DNA from: Loxodes magnus
Lineage: Eukaryota; Ciliophora; Karyorelictea; Loxodida; Loxodidae
Assembly (NCBI GenBank): GCA_946699065.1
Contig: CAMPDV010000057.1
Coordinates: 806,001-870,000, forward strand
Direction of reading: 5' to 3'
DNA length: 64,000 nt
The notes below the pieces were generated by a model. The model ran no database searches. It saw only the letters and a program-made list of their open reading frames with translations, and had not been told where the DNA came from. The translations under genes and the position numbers were made by a program. Shown here one piece after another: positions 12,595 through 24,900 of the stretch (within the stretch, counting starts at the first letter, position 1; every line of letters begins with the position of its first letter).

Positions 12595-13826
12595 TCAAAT
12601 AGTTGATAATTTAAGCTTGCTATTATTTGATTAATGAGTTTAAAGGATTAAGATAGAATAGTACTGTATTTATAAAATATTGTATAAAATGGGTTTCTTG
12701 GTTGACTTCTTGTTCATATACATCTTGTCTAATTTCTTTTGATGAACTTTCATCCTATCGTCTATAAAACCTTTAAAATCTGAAGCCCAGTTGAATGTAG
12801 TATGCTTTCCAAATGGAAGTTTATCATAACTATTCTAAAATTTGTGCTTTCTTTTTTTAGCTTCATTTACTTTATCAATCTAGGCCTGTATATTTTTTAC
12901 CTTCTACTAGATTGATTTATAATCGATTTCTTTAAAGTTGTCTTTGGTTATTCTGCTTTATAGTTTTGGCCTAACAGAAATACAACTACCATACAAGCCT
13001 TTTGAAATATTCTAGCGATTAGTAAGAAATCTTAAAATTTCTTAATCGGTCGGTCTTTTTCCAATACTTTGAAGTCCAAATTACTTTCATACTTCTGTAA
13101 CTTGGTTGCTTGTAATATTACTATAAGGCACAAATACTTTATGCATTTAGTCATTTATACTAGAAGAGCTGGATGTTTTAGGCCTATGTCCATAAATAAA
13201 TTTGAGAGGAGGTTCAATGACAGGAGTAAAATATCTATCAATTATGTTGTTCACATTATTAGCTTTAACTGAAGTTGGTCGTTTTAGAATATTACGTGAG
13301 ATATTTGGGCTTAACTAAGGTGAATTGCTAACAGTTCACGGGCGCTTTTGATCCGATGTAGTTTTCTCTGTTTCATCTTCTATAAGATCTGCAAGATTTC
13401 TTCATTTATTCTTCATCTAATTTTTTTATGTTCAAGGCTTTTTTAATATCCTTTTTTTTTTAGTGTCTATTGAGATTCTGGAGCCAAAGGAAACAATGGG
13501 ATTTATTTGAGGCTTAGGTGAAAGAATAGGTACCTCAATCTATAATTTCTCAAGTTCATCTATAACTTCCTTTTACTCTTCAACCTCTGGTTAAACTCAA
13601 CTTCTGGCTAAGCCTCAAGTTCTGGCAAAATCTCAATTTAAATTTCAACATTAGGCTGTTATATCTTTTTTTTCTTCTTAAGCTACTTCTTTTCCTCTTC
13701 CTTTCTCTTAAGTTTTTGAATAGTTTAGTTATACTCAGTTTGGATGACAGCCACAGCTTATTACCTTAATTTATTAAGAAGCCTCTCATTCTAAAATTCT
13801 ATTCTTACTCTTTTGTCATAGTTCAT
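12595..13826 (-). CDS. Hypothetical basic protein with an internal one-base frame break
   Basis: Starts at ATG 13826 (MNYDKRVRIEFQNERLLNKL), with a charged helix for about 60 residues. A hexapeptide repeat PELEAQ / PEVEF- / PEVEEQ follows. The middle 18-bp unit has only 17 bases (13591-13607), so the frame shifts there. Downstream of the break the other frame reads sensibly to TGA 12595, including IIDRYFTPVIEPPLKFIYGH, TEVWKQFGLQSIGKRPTDQE and FGKHTTFNWASDFKGFIDDR. Several in-frame TGA codons would be Trp. The break may be a sequencing or assembly error, a real mutation, or a 17-nt intron (GT...AG from 13604 down to 13588). No family recognised. A second uncertain stretch lies near 13420-13460, where other frames also look protein-like. 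Confidence 0.55.
13573..13625 (-). repeat. Three 18-bp coding repeats, middle copy one base short
   Basis: On the minus strand: copy 1 13625-13608 (18 bp), copy 2 13607-13591 (17 bp), copy 3 13590-13573 (18 bp). Each begins CCAGAAnTTGAG or close to it and encodes P-E-[LV]-E-x-Q. The one-base loss in copy 2 explains the frame change in the surrounding gene. Confidence 0.8.
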
Positions 13827-15781
13827 TATTAATTATGAAAGCCTTTTTATCTATAACTTTCACCTATAAACTGCCTTTAACTTTTAAATACAACATCTAC
13901 TTAGTATTAGTGTAAGTAGCTTAAAGCTAAGATATTAGGAATGAAACTAGGGCAAAGAGAAGCTTATATAGTAGAGGTATTAAGGAGATAAATATTGAAT
14001 AGGAATAACTATAAGAATAATACTCCATTACGAACATTAGCTTCCTTACATCAGTCAATACTACTAATTTTATTAGGCTAAACACTCTTAATCTATTTAC
14101 TTTGTATTATTGAAGAACATCAGCTTTAAATAGAAAGTGTTAAGTAATAGGAGACAGCAATTTAATAAGAAGAGCTATTGGTTTAAGAGATAGAAAGCTA
14201 GAAAGTGGATCTAGCTTTCTTAGTTGTTAGAGGTAGCTACATAGTAACACTTATTCAGTAAACTTTAGAGATTTTTATGTTACTATAAAGAATATCTTCT
14301 AGAATAAGCTATCTATTACTACTATAAACTATTATATTTAATATACATCAACTTCTACTACTTGGTCTTATTAAGGAATTTTTAGTAAAATCATAAAATT
14401 GCTATATAAAAACTTAGACAGTTGATATTAAGCTTATAGACAGTTAGAATATATATTTATCCTTAAAGGAACAAGGTAATGGAAACTCTCATCATTTAAG
14501 ACATTTTAGGACATAAAGCTATATAAATTAAGTCCTATGAAGATGGTAAAAGAAAGATAATATTATCTTCCTAGTAGCAAGAATACTAATAATATAATAA
14601 ATATATCAAACAGAAGAAATTTCTTCACATTACATGCTTAATAGATGCTACATATTATAATTGCTATTTCTATTTTAGATCATAATACTTAGAAATTAGA
14701 GTCACTTTTGTTGTAACTCTAGCAATTATGATTAGTTAAGTCTAAATGTGAGATTATTAATATAAAGGTTTTAAGTGTAATAATTCAAATTCAGTAGAGT
14801 TAAGATTCCTTTTTAAGCCTTAAATATAAATTAGCCATTAACTATTAAGATCTAGACTGATATTGCAAGTTAATATAAATAAGAACTTATTCTTCAAGTT
14901 AAAACTAATTAACCTTAGTTATGGTAAGAATACAGCTAATTAGAATTTGGATGTTAAGAAGTTTAATCATTAAATTAGAGCTATTAATGAGAAGAAATTC
15001 ATAACAGGATGCATATTAAGTTAGTCAAAAGAGAGCTAGAGCATTTGAAGTAACTATATTATTTCACTCGAATATTCTATAAAAAAAGTTGATTGGAAAA
15101 TATTTTTAGAATGCTAATTTTTATCTCTCTTAATATCTAAAAAATGAATCAATATTAACCAAAAAATTAGTTAGTTTAGAATCTTAAAAAGAATCAGACA
15201 TCAATATTACATTGGTTATTTGAAGTTATATAAGCATAGTAAATTTACAGTTAAATGCATATTATTTATTTCTTTTTAGAAAAAAATCATCAGAATACTT
15301 TATTTCGATAGATGAAGCAAAAAGTGCAAAAATTCATAAATTGCCTTCATATAAAATTCTCATTAAAATCCTTTTTTGCAGTTAGATATATAGTTAGTAA
15401 GATAGTCAAAAAAACTATCTTTATAGAGCTGAATAAAGAGATTAAAACTAATAAACTTTTTATGGTTCATCTTGATTAGAAAGTTAATTGACTTCACTAT
15501 TTAGATATATTAGCTTGCACAATATTAATTGTTGGCTAATTACTACCTAGTAATTGCATAAATAAGCTCTGAGTATATAATTAGCCTTAAGATTCTTAGA
15601 TTAAAAGTGTAATTATTTAAGCTAATCAGTATAAACAAATTCTATTACAATCCTACTTCCATTTCAATAATAAGAATTACTACATTTTAGCTTTTACTAG
15701 TATAAAATATAAAAGGTATAGTTGAAGAAAGGTAAGAATGGAAAGTAATGAGTAATAAACATTAATTATAATTAATGAGGA
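13827..15781. other. Noncoding spacer
   Basis: About 1.95 kb between two minus-strand genes. AT-rich with dense AGCT. No recognisable protein or RNA gene. It includes the promoter of the hypothetical gene ending at 12595 and the 3' flank of the PIP kinase gene. Confidence 0.5.
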
Positions 15782-18343
15782 TCATTTTATTATTTTCTAC
15801 ATAAAGTCAAAGAATCTTCTTGCATAAATATCTGGAGGCACACAACTTATACCATGTCTATTTGCAAAAAGTCCTTTGAAAAAATGCTCTGCCTTTTTCT
15901 TTGTGCTGCATATTAGAACTTACTTATAAAATGTAAGGATGTCTATTATTCCTATAATGTAGGAGGTTTTTTTTTCTTGGGACCTAAATAAGTAATAGTC
16001 TTCGAAATCTTCGTGAATTTATGTTTAAGGTATTTTTTCTTTTGCTTCTTCTTCAAAGTGAAATCCTAATAGAACACTATAATCTATTATTTAGCATCTA
16101 GCGAAAAACTGAGAGTCGTTTTATAATTAAAGAAGTAGTTTGCTGGCCTTTGGCTCTCCTATATTAATTTATTATTTCATTTCTAAAAAGTCCAAGTCTT
16201 TAAGAGAAATGGTAGGATCATTTCTTTCCTCTTATTTAGTTGTTCTTCCATAGGTACTTCCTTTTAAGTCAAATCTTCTATGAACCTCCATAGACGAAAA
16301 AATATTGTTCATCACTGTAAAATAAATTATCTGTTTTGACTTTCCTGACTAGAAAATCAATTTATGACATCCATAAAATCTAGTGATTAGAGATTAAGGG
16401 TATTACTTCAAGTGATTATGGTAATTAGGCAAAATTCTTATTAGAGTTCTAAACTCTACCTTTGAAATTGTTTTTATGACGTAGTTTCCATCCTCTGAAA
16501 AGAAAAATAAAGACCCTGATTTTCCTGATGATACTTATTAATTAAGAGTACTAATATCACTCATCCATAAAGAACTCTGTATTATAAAAATTACTAGGAC
16601 TTTCTAGCAGCCCAAGCTTTGAATGTACTACTCTGTTATTATTCCACTTAATTGGCGGATTTATTTGAAAATGCTTGGTGCATAATCCTCAAAACTTGAC
16701 ATCTTAGTTTGATACTATTTTTTACTTCCGAATTGTTATGTGATTAAGTCATGTCTGCATTTAAGTTTATAGTGCTAAGGCGTAATCTCTAATTCTGGTT
16801 CATTTTCTACAGATTAAACTGCTTTTTGAATACCTAGCATGATATTAACCATTTTATTCCAATTTTCATCTCCAAAGGTAACTATCTCACCTCCTGTTTA
16901 AACCTTCTTTTTGGACATTTTGAAGGTTTTAATATTTCTAGATCTTTTAGGAACGTTAAGATATTTAGTTTATCTAATCTCTCCTCCTATTTCTTACCTT
17001 TCTTCGTTTATGTCTTATGGTTGAAGCTACTTTATAGTGTTTTCAGCTTAAAGCTGAATGTTTTCTAATCTAACACTTACTTCTCTTATCTTTTCAAACA
17101 TGATAGTCTCATTTAAAATTTTAGAAAGTTGCATTTAAGTGAAGCTGTTTCTTGCAGATTAATTAGCAGTTTTAGAAGCCTAGTCTTTCATTTCCATATT
17201 TTACTAATTTTGATTGAGAATTGCTTCAAAACTATCAACGCTTTATTACCTAGTTATGTTAATCTTGATACTGATAGGACTATCTTCATTATCTATGTCC
17301 AAGCTAAAAATTTTGCGTACTTATTATTCCGAGTTTTAAGTTTCTTTAACATCAATTATTAAATCTAAGATACTTTCATCTAGACATCCTTCCATAATTG
17401 AATCAAAACTGTTTTCTCCAAATTTTTTTGATGGTTAATAGGAACTAATGGAGGGACCTTCTTTGTATAATTTCTAAATAATCTTTTCTTATGCTGGATA
17501 GCTTTCTTCTATTTTTTGCTTTATCTATTGGCCTTACATATTACTTTATCCAGCCATTTTAATCAAAGTTTCTGATTCTTGCTGTATGGAATTTGATAAA
17601 GTTTAGGAGGTAAAAGTTGATAAGTTAGCGAACTAGTTATCTATTAACTCCTTACACTACTATATTTCGTTTAAAAGGTATTTTACTTTTTTAAGCGTCT
17701 TCTAGTTTCCTTGACTATTCACTTGCTCGTTTTATAGTCCCTTGGTAATGATATTCATAAAATCAGTATATTCTGGGTGTTTAATTCAGAACTGTTTAAA
17801 TTCATTTATATCCACGAATCCGTCTTTATTCTAGTCAGCAAGATTAAATAAATAAGCTATTTCCTGCTTCTTCTTTTTGACATCGAATTTAGAGCCTCAG
17901 ATATTAGCAGCCATTGATATTAAAGAAAGCATGAATTATTCAAACTCTTCGTAGTTTATCTTTTTATTTTTATTCTTATCCAGCATTTTGAACTACGCTG
18001 TTGCTTTTTCGTCTTATGTTCCATGATAAAGAACGTCCATAAAACTTAAATACTCCCTAAGACTTACACTTCCTTTATTGTGCTCATCCATTACTTCAAA
18101 CATTCTTTCACCTAAAATCTAAGTAGAAGGCAAACCAAGAAGTCCCATTGAATCCAAGAAAGATTATTTATCCATGCCTTACTTTACTTCATTTTCCATA
18201 TTAAGGTATTTAAACTTCAGCGATTCAAACTCCTAGCGTGAAAATCTCCAGTTTTAAGTCTATTATCATACACTAAACCTAGGGACTGTCTTAGCTCTTT
18301 GCTTTACTTATATTTACTTTTTCTTTTTGCTGCAGCAAGACAT
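15782..18343 (-). CDS. EF-hand (neuronal calcium sensor-like) phosphatidylinositol phosphate kinase fusion
   Basis: One uninterrupted frame of 853 residues. The start is MSCCSKKKK. Residues about 50-210 hold EF-hand loops: a degenerate DEHNKGSVSLRE (from 86), a canonical DKNKNKKINYEE (from 122) and a canonical DQNKDGFVDINE (from 170), spaced as in calcium-sensor proteins. A coiled linker of about 250 residues follows. The C-terminal part is a PIP kinase: SGKSGSLFFFSEDGNYVIKT (catalytic Lys), NNIFSSMEVHRRFDLKGSTY, DYSVLLGFH (written YSVLLGFH after ID), YIIGIIDILTFYK, and the usual end VPPDIYARRFFDFMQKIIK. Such kinases phosphorylate PI4P to PI(4,5)P2 at membranes. The fusion suggests calcium control. 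Three or more TGA codons read as Trp. The N-terminus MSCC has cysteines that could be lipidated, which is inference. Confidence 0.93.
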
Positions 18344-21018
18344 TTTAATCTACACTATTTAAGAAATAAAATACTAACTGCTAAGAACTATAGCCACTTT
18401 CTACTTATTACGCTTCAAGCTACAAACAAAAATTTAGGTTTAATGGGATAAAAAAGCTTTGATTGGAGTTATTTTGCGATACATGTCTTAAGAAGATTGA
18501 ATAGGATTGCAAAATGAGTCTTTAAATTTAAGGCTGAGTTAAAATAAGCTGATAAGAACTGTTGAATCGATATCATTTTAGCTTATATGGGATATCCAAG
18601 ATGAATAACTACAAAACTTATGTTTGGTTAATGCTTTATGTAGCTAGTTTATCTACCAGAAATGATGGATTAATTTATCATAAGCATGATATAATATAAA
18701 AGCTAAGTGAATATGGGGATTTGAAAGAATCGTTAGTTAATGCTAATATCGAGAGTTTTTGCTTTATGGGTTTTTACTCTTTAAAGAAGATTTTAAAATA
18801 ATGATTTTTACTATAGTATCAAAGAAGCTGTTAATATATAAAGCTGTGAAGCATTTAACACTTAATAGAAGTATCTCAATTATGGTACTACAAATAATAA
18901 TAAGAATAGCTAATATACAATGATGAAGATCTTTAATATGGATATGCTATCTCATTTTATACCTTTAAGATCTTAGAAGTTATAATACTTGAAATTATAT
19001 CAATACCATCTCCTAAAATGCTTAAAGGTTTCAATTTTAAACATTAGTTAGAAATAGAAATTATAGAGGCATTTAAGGAACTTTAGGTATAATGATATAG
19101 ATATCAAAGTAAAATATCTTGCTATTAATTTACTGGAGAATTGCTTAAGAAAAGATAAGAATATTTAGTGATAGTACTAAAGCTAGTTTATAATCATATT
19201 GGATGATAGTGTATAGTTATGATCTATTCTTTACTTATAAAAATCAAAGAAAACTTTTCATATACCTTTCAGTAAAGATTATAAAAGGATATCAAAGCTA
19301 TTCGTATCTATTCTTTGGGATATTTCTTAACCATCGAATTAAAATTGCCTTTGTTCTGAAAGAAACTAATTAAGTACTTTAAATAGTTTAGTTATTAAAC
19401 CTATCTAAATCTAGTTTTGCACAAGTGACTCACCAGATAGTTACATGAATTTACATAATTTAAATAGCTACCTTTCAAATTCCATCCAGTTAAGATAAGA
19501 ACTGAACATTTAAAGCTTTAAATTTATCTCTCAGAAAGTTAGTTTAATCTCTCATATTTAACTAGCAAACATGATTAACCCTTATGGTTTAAAGATATAA
19601 AGTAATTGAAAATATTACATAACTTAGCTTATAATTACATAGCTATAATTAATCTATATTCTATGCTAACTTCTAACTTATTATCATAAGCTAAACCTTA
19701 TTATTTTTATAGAAAATATGATTAATATACCTCAAACCAGAACCTAGCAACAGAACTTAGAGTTTGCTAGATTTTCCTGCTTATAGAGTTAAGTACTTTA
19801 TTTTATAATGTGATACTATTATTTTAGGAATATGAAATAGACTACTAACTTATTTTGGTGCTTTTATTAAAACTAGCTATTATAGATGAAGCTAATAGAA
19901 ACTTAAGGAGACTAAAGAGAAATATAAGGCTACCTGATAGATGCTATTAATAAGTTGTTCTTATCCTTCTTATTAAATAGCAAAGAAACGGAATAGATAT
20001 CAAAGTTATCTAGATGGTAAAAGCTATTTTGACTATAGAATCATACCAATCTAGTGCTTTATTGCCTTTAATAATCTAATTACCGTTTATGATTTGCTAT
20101 GGGCTATACTAAGAAGGTAAGAATACGAAAGTGAATATGAACTTAAGAAGTAAAAAAGAAGTATCATAGCATATTAAACTTGAACTTTTTAAAATAAAAT
20201 CAGGTGGGTAGCAAAATCTAGCTATAGGATACCATTAAGTATCTACTTAAAATAGAACTCAAACCAATCATAAGCAATTCTGATTAGTATCATAAAGCTC
20301 TTACTATAAGTAAATATATTACTCACAGATGCTTCTTATTCTAATAAACTACTAGTATTAGAAGTTCTTTCAGTTATAAGTAGGATAAATCTAATTAAGG
20401 TTATCTAAATTAAATAAATACTAAGTTTATTAGAAATCTAGAAGAGTGTTTCTAACCTTATTTGCATATACTAGACTAGTATTTTACTTATAGCTAAAAA
20501 GCATAATTAGTCAGCTTTTTAATCTTATTTGCATATGAAATTTCCTTAATATTAAAACTACCTTAAGGTATAGGAGAGAAAGGAAATACTATATAGAATT
20601 TAGAAAGCTAAACTTATCCCTAGTGATTAAAGATTACGATAATTCCTTTAATCTTAACAAGTTTAAAAAGGGACACTAAGTATGGTAAAAGCTAAGGATT
20701 GTGCTAAGCATTTTTAAAGTAAAATATTATTAAAATAAGACATTTAACAGCAAAGCTATAAATACACTATCCGTTTCAATATTTTGCTATATAAGGATGA
20801 ATCATTTTCAGTTAATTTATAAGCTATAAATTAAGAATACTTTGCAAGTTAAGTAAATAGTTGTTTTATGATATTATTTAGAGGACAAACTAAATAGAGT
20901 GGTAAGAGATGAATATTTAGATAGTTTTAGCAGGATTTTGTTATATGTAAAGTAACTTATGGCTATTAGAGAAATAAGGCCTTCAATTAATATTTAAAAC
21001 TTTTAATTTGTTCTTTGT
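18344..21018. other. Long noncoding spacer
   Basis: About 2.7 kb, AT-rich, without a motif-bearing frame. AGCT occurs five times in 18361-18660 alone. It contains the promoter of the PIP kinase gene and the 3' flank of the porin gene. I see no repeats, RNA genes or decayed coding sequence. Confidence 0.45.
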
Positions 21019-21894
21019 TCATTCTAAGTTTAGATGAATGCCAAGTTTGCAGTCACCAACAGTATCAGATGTGAGTTTCGAGGTATTAAGCTCAGAGGCC
21101 ATTATAACCTCAAAGTTTTAAGAGAGTCTTTGCTTAATGGTAGCAGCAACTTTTCCCTGACTGTTTACCTTGGTTTTTATTTCTGTATCTTTATGCCATT
21201 AATAACTACCACCAAATTCAGTCTTCGGAAGACTTCCCCATGGGCATTCTAAGCTAACACCTATTTTAAATTCAGGACTAATTTTCTGATAGTAAGATAA
21301 ATTAACAATTCCAGGTTTTAAAGCATCAGTTGAATGCTTAATAATAAATCTAGAATGCTTCTAAAACCAAAAAAAGGCCAAATTATATGCAGTAATGCTG
21401 GGTTCGATTGTATTATATCCAGTATTCACACCTAAACCAATTCCATTTCTGCCAAAAACTCCACTAAATTTCAGCATTGTCCCATCCTATAACTCTAAGT
21501 TAGTATTCGCGTACTTATGACTATAATCAAGCGATATGGAATTTTGCACTGTAGCTTTTAGCTGATTAGCTTTAATATCTGCCTTAATTTTTAAGTCTTT
21601 TAAATTAAAATCCTTAATACTAGTATCAGGATACACTTCAGCTGATCCTCTGATATCTCCATTACTATTTGTCTTGAAAGATATTTTAGCATCCTTGTGT
21701 GAATAAGTTAAAGCAGCAGAGCCCACAAATTATTTAGCATCAATCTAAGAATTTTTCTTTGCCTTTGTAACTAGATCAAAGTCCTAAGTTTTGTTAGTAA
21801 TTTTAAAGGATAAAAGCTTATTAAAAATATACCCAAGGCTAAGCAAATTTTCTTATTTTTTGCAAAGATTTGAATAAGATTCAAGTTTCTCCAT
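21019..21894 (-). CDS. Mitochondrial porin (VDAC-like)
   Basis: 291 residues, close to the usual 280-290 for VDAC, ending at TGA 21021. After a short N-terminal helix (MEKLESYSNLCKKQENLL) the chain alternates polar and hydrophobic residues as in a 19-strand beta barrel. Strand-like segments include GSAALTYSHKDAKISFKTNS, LKFSGVFGRNGIGLGVNTGY and TEIKTKVNSQGKVAATIKQR. The C-terminus KLTSDTVGDCKLGIHLNLE matches the last two strands of VDAC, where family members end in a KLG.G.. motif. It would form the anion-selective channel of the outer mitochondrial membrane. There is no internal TGA. The start codon lies six bases from the start of the divergent P4-ATPase. Confidence 0.85.
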
Positions 21895-21900
21895 TTAAAA
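21895..21900. promoter_or_regulatory. Six-base gap between divergent start codons
   Basis: The porin ATG (21894-21892, minus) and the ATPase ATG (21901-21903, plus) are separated only by TTAAAA. Either the 5' UTRs overlap, with the promoters lying inside the opposite gene, or one true start is further downstream. The first 100 residues of the ATPase are low-complexity, so a later ATG (for example [10 protein letters not shown] or MKRNNMSK) is possible. Confidence 0.6.
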
Positions 21901-24900
21901 ATGTCTAAAAGTGAGTAGCATTAAGAATTAGGTTAAAGCCCTAATAAGTTGTAGTAAAACAACGAATAGGCAGAACAAAGGCTCTCTTATCAAGCATAGT
22001 AAATGGGAGAGCAGCAACAGGAATTAAGCAACAATTATAATGAGCCAAATTCTACTGATCGATATTATAGTGACTAATTGTAATAAGTTATGAAACGGAA
22101 TAACATGAGCAAGTAAAAGGTTGCATAGCAGAAAGACGTTACCTAGCAGAAAGAGGTTCCATAGTAGAAAGAGATTCCATAGTAGAACGAGATTGAATTA
22201 TAAGTAAGAAGTAAATCTAATAAAGAAGCAGAAGAAAAACAGGTGAATTAAAATAGTGCGGAGTAAGAAAAGTCTGCAAGTTAGAATACACCTAAAATGA
22301 GGACTTTGTGAGTGAATTCTCCTGATTAAAATGCTAAGCGTCAATATATAAACAACTATATAAGCACAACCAAATATACTCTCTACAATTTCCTTCCTAA
22401 GGCTATATTTCTGCAATTCAAGCGTGTTGCAAATGTTTATTTCCTCTGTACAGCTATCCTATAATGTATTCCTGACATATCTCCTCTTAATCCATTTAGT
22501 GCTATATCGCCATTGGTTTTTGTAATAACACTATCAGTTGTTAGAGAAGGAATTGAAGATTACAATCGTTTCAAATCTGATATTAAAATGAATTCTTCAA
22601 AATGTTGCATTTATAAGGAAGGCTAATTTAAGGATAGCCTTAGTCGTGATATAGAAGTAGGTTAACTAGTCATGATTAAGAACGATTAACAATTCCCATG
22701 CGATTTATTATTGCTAGATAGCTCCAATAATAATGGTATAGGATGAGTAGAAACTAGCAGTCTTGATGGAGAAAAAAACCTTAAAAGAAAGGAAGGTTAC
22801 AAAAGAACTATTGGAGTCTTCAGCTAATTCGGATCTAATTTCACTGCTAAAATTAAATTTGAACTCCCTAACACTCAGCTTTACAAATTAAATGCTAACA
22901 TCGACTGGGATGGAAGAAATGACTTACTTAAGAATGATTAGTTTCTTTTGTCTGGAGCTGTTCTGAGAAATACCGAGTGAATTATTGGTGTTGCTTTGTA
23001 TACAGGAGAGGAGACGAGACTAATGAAGAACTAGGAGCCAGCTAAGTTTAAATAAAGCACCATTGAGAAATTGATAAATAACCTTATTATTGCTTTGTTT
23101 TCTTGGCTATTAACTCTTTCTATAATCTCCGGAGTGACAGGAGGTTTATGGGATAATTGGATTGAGGAACATTGGTACATTGATCAAGGCAATGCTCCTC
23201 CTTTTACAGGATTCAAACTTTTTTGGACCTATTATCTACTTCTTAATACTATTATCCCTATCTCTTTAATTGTAACTCTTGAGTTAGCTAAAGTGGGATA
23301 AGCATTTTTTATTCAACAGGATACGCGAATGTATTGTCCTTTGAGAGACAAGCCTGCTAAAGTAAGTACAGCTTCCTTAAATGAGGAGTTAGGCATGGTT
23401 AACTATATATTTTCAGATAAGACAGGAACTTTGACTTAAAACAAAATGGAGTTCAAAAAATGTCTTATTGGAAATCATGTTTACGGAGATATCTCAGACT
23501 TAATTCAGTAGCCTGGTTAAGATCTCCAAAGGAAATAAGAAAACTAGAGTGAGAATGTGGAGGAAGATGATCTTCGAATTCAAAGAGATTACAGAGAAGA
23601 AAATCCTATTCGAAAGCATCACCCAAAAACTGAATATGACATCTAAGAACTGAATTACGAATCTTTAGAAAACATTCAGATCTTTTCAGATGATCACACA
23701 CAAAGTTTAACGTTTAAAAGTTAAAGAGAACTTATTGAGTACTTCTGACTAAGTTTATCTCTTTGTCACGATGTTATTCCAGAAAATGACAAAAAAACAG
23801 GTCTAATTAAAGGATATTCAGGATAAAGTCCAGATGAAGTAGCTCTTGTGATTGCTGCCAAAAAATTTGGATATGAATTCATTAGTTCTAATCAAAGTGA
23901 AATGGTAGTCATTAAGAAAAACAGGAAATTGGGAGGAGCTAATTACCCCTAGTAAGATGATTAAGAAATAAAATTTGAGCTACTCAAAAGATTGGAATTT
24001 ACAAGTGCTAGAAAAAAAGCTTCTGTTATTGTTAGGAGAAAAGATTAGCCAGGTCCTATTTTACTGTTTTGTAAAGGAGCAGATTCTTTCATAACTCCAC
24101 TACTTTCTGGTTTTTCAAGCCATGAAAAATTCCTAGAATTTACTAACGAGTAACTAAGCAACTTTAGTAAAGTTGGATTAAGAACTTTAATGATTACAAT
24201 GAAAATAATGAGTGAAGAAGAATTTAAGAAATTCATGTGAAAGTACGATGAAGCAGAGAAAAATCCTAATGAAGTAGATAAAGAAATTGTTTTAAAAGAA
24301 GCTGAAGGACTAGCAGAGTGCAATCTATTCTAACTAGGAGCAACTGCTATTGAAGATAAATTGTAAGATTTTGTCCCTTAAACAATTAATGATTTGATAA
24401 GAGCAGGAATAAGAGTCTGGATGCTAACTGGAGATAAGCTCGAAACTGCAGAAAACATCGGTAGAAGCTGTAACTTGATTTAAACTGAAAATTTATTGAG
24501 ATCAAGTGCAGATTCTCCAGAGTAAGCTGAAAAAGATGTCAAGAAGTTTAAAAAGTAGTACTTAAAATGGAAAAAGGAATAATAATAGTTCTCAATGCTG
24601 GTAGAGGGATCAGCTTTAACATGGCTTATTTTTGATTTGTATTCAAAAGCTAATAATTCAGTTAAATAACACTAAGAAACTTTATTTAGTGAGAAAGGAC
24701 TAAACTTTGAGGATTGGGTTAATAATTTAACAAAAGACTTTATTGACATTGCTAAATAATGTTAAGCTGTTATTTGTTGCAGAGTTTCTCCTAAATAAAA
24801 AAGAGATGTAGTTACAGCAGTTAAGAGACAAACTCCTGATGCTATTACTCTTAGCATAGGTGATGGAGCTAATGATGTTAGCATGATAAAAGAGGCTCAT

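Noticed and set aside
24045-24323. Minus-strand ORF inside the P4-ATPase
   Set aside because: Shadow of the ATPase nucleotide-binding domain, whose motifs are unambiguous on the plus strand.
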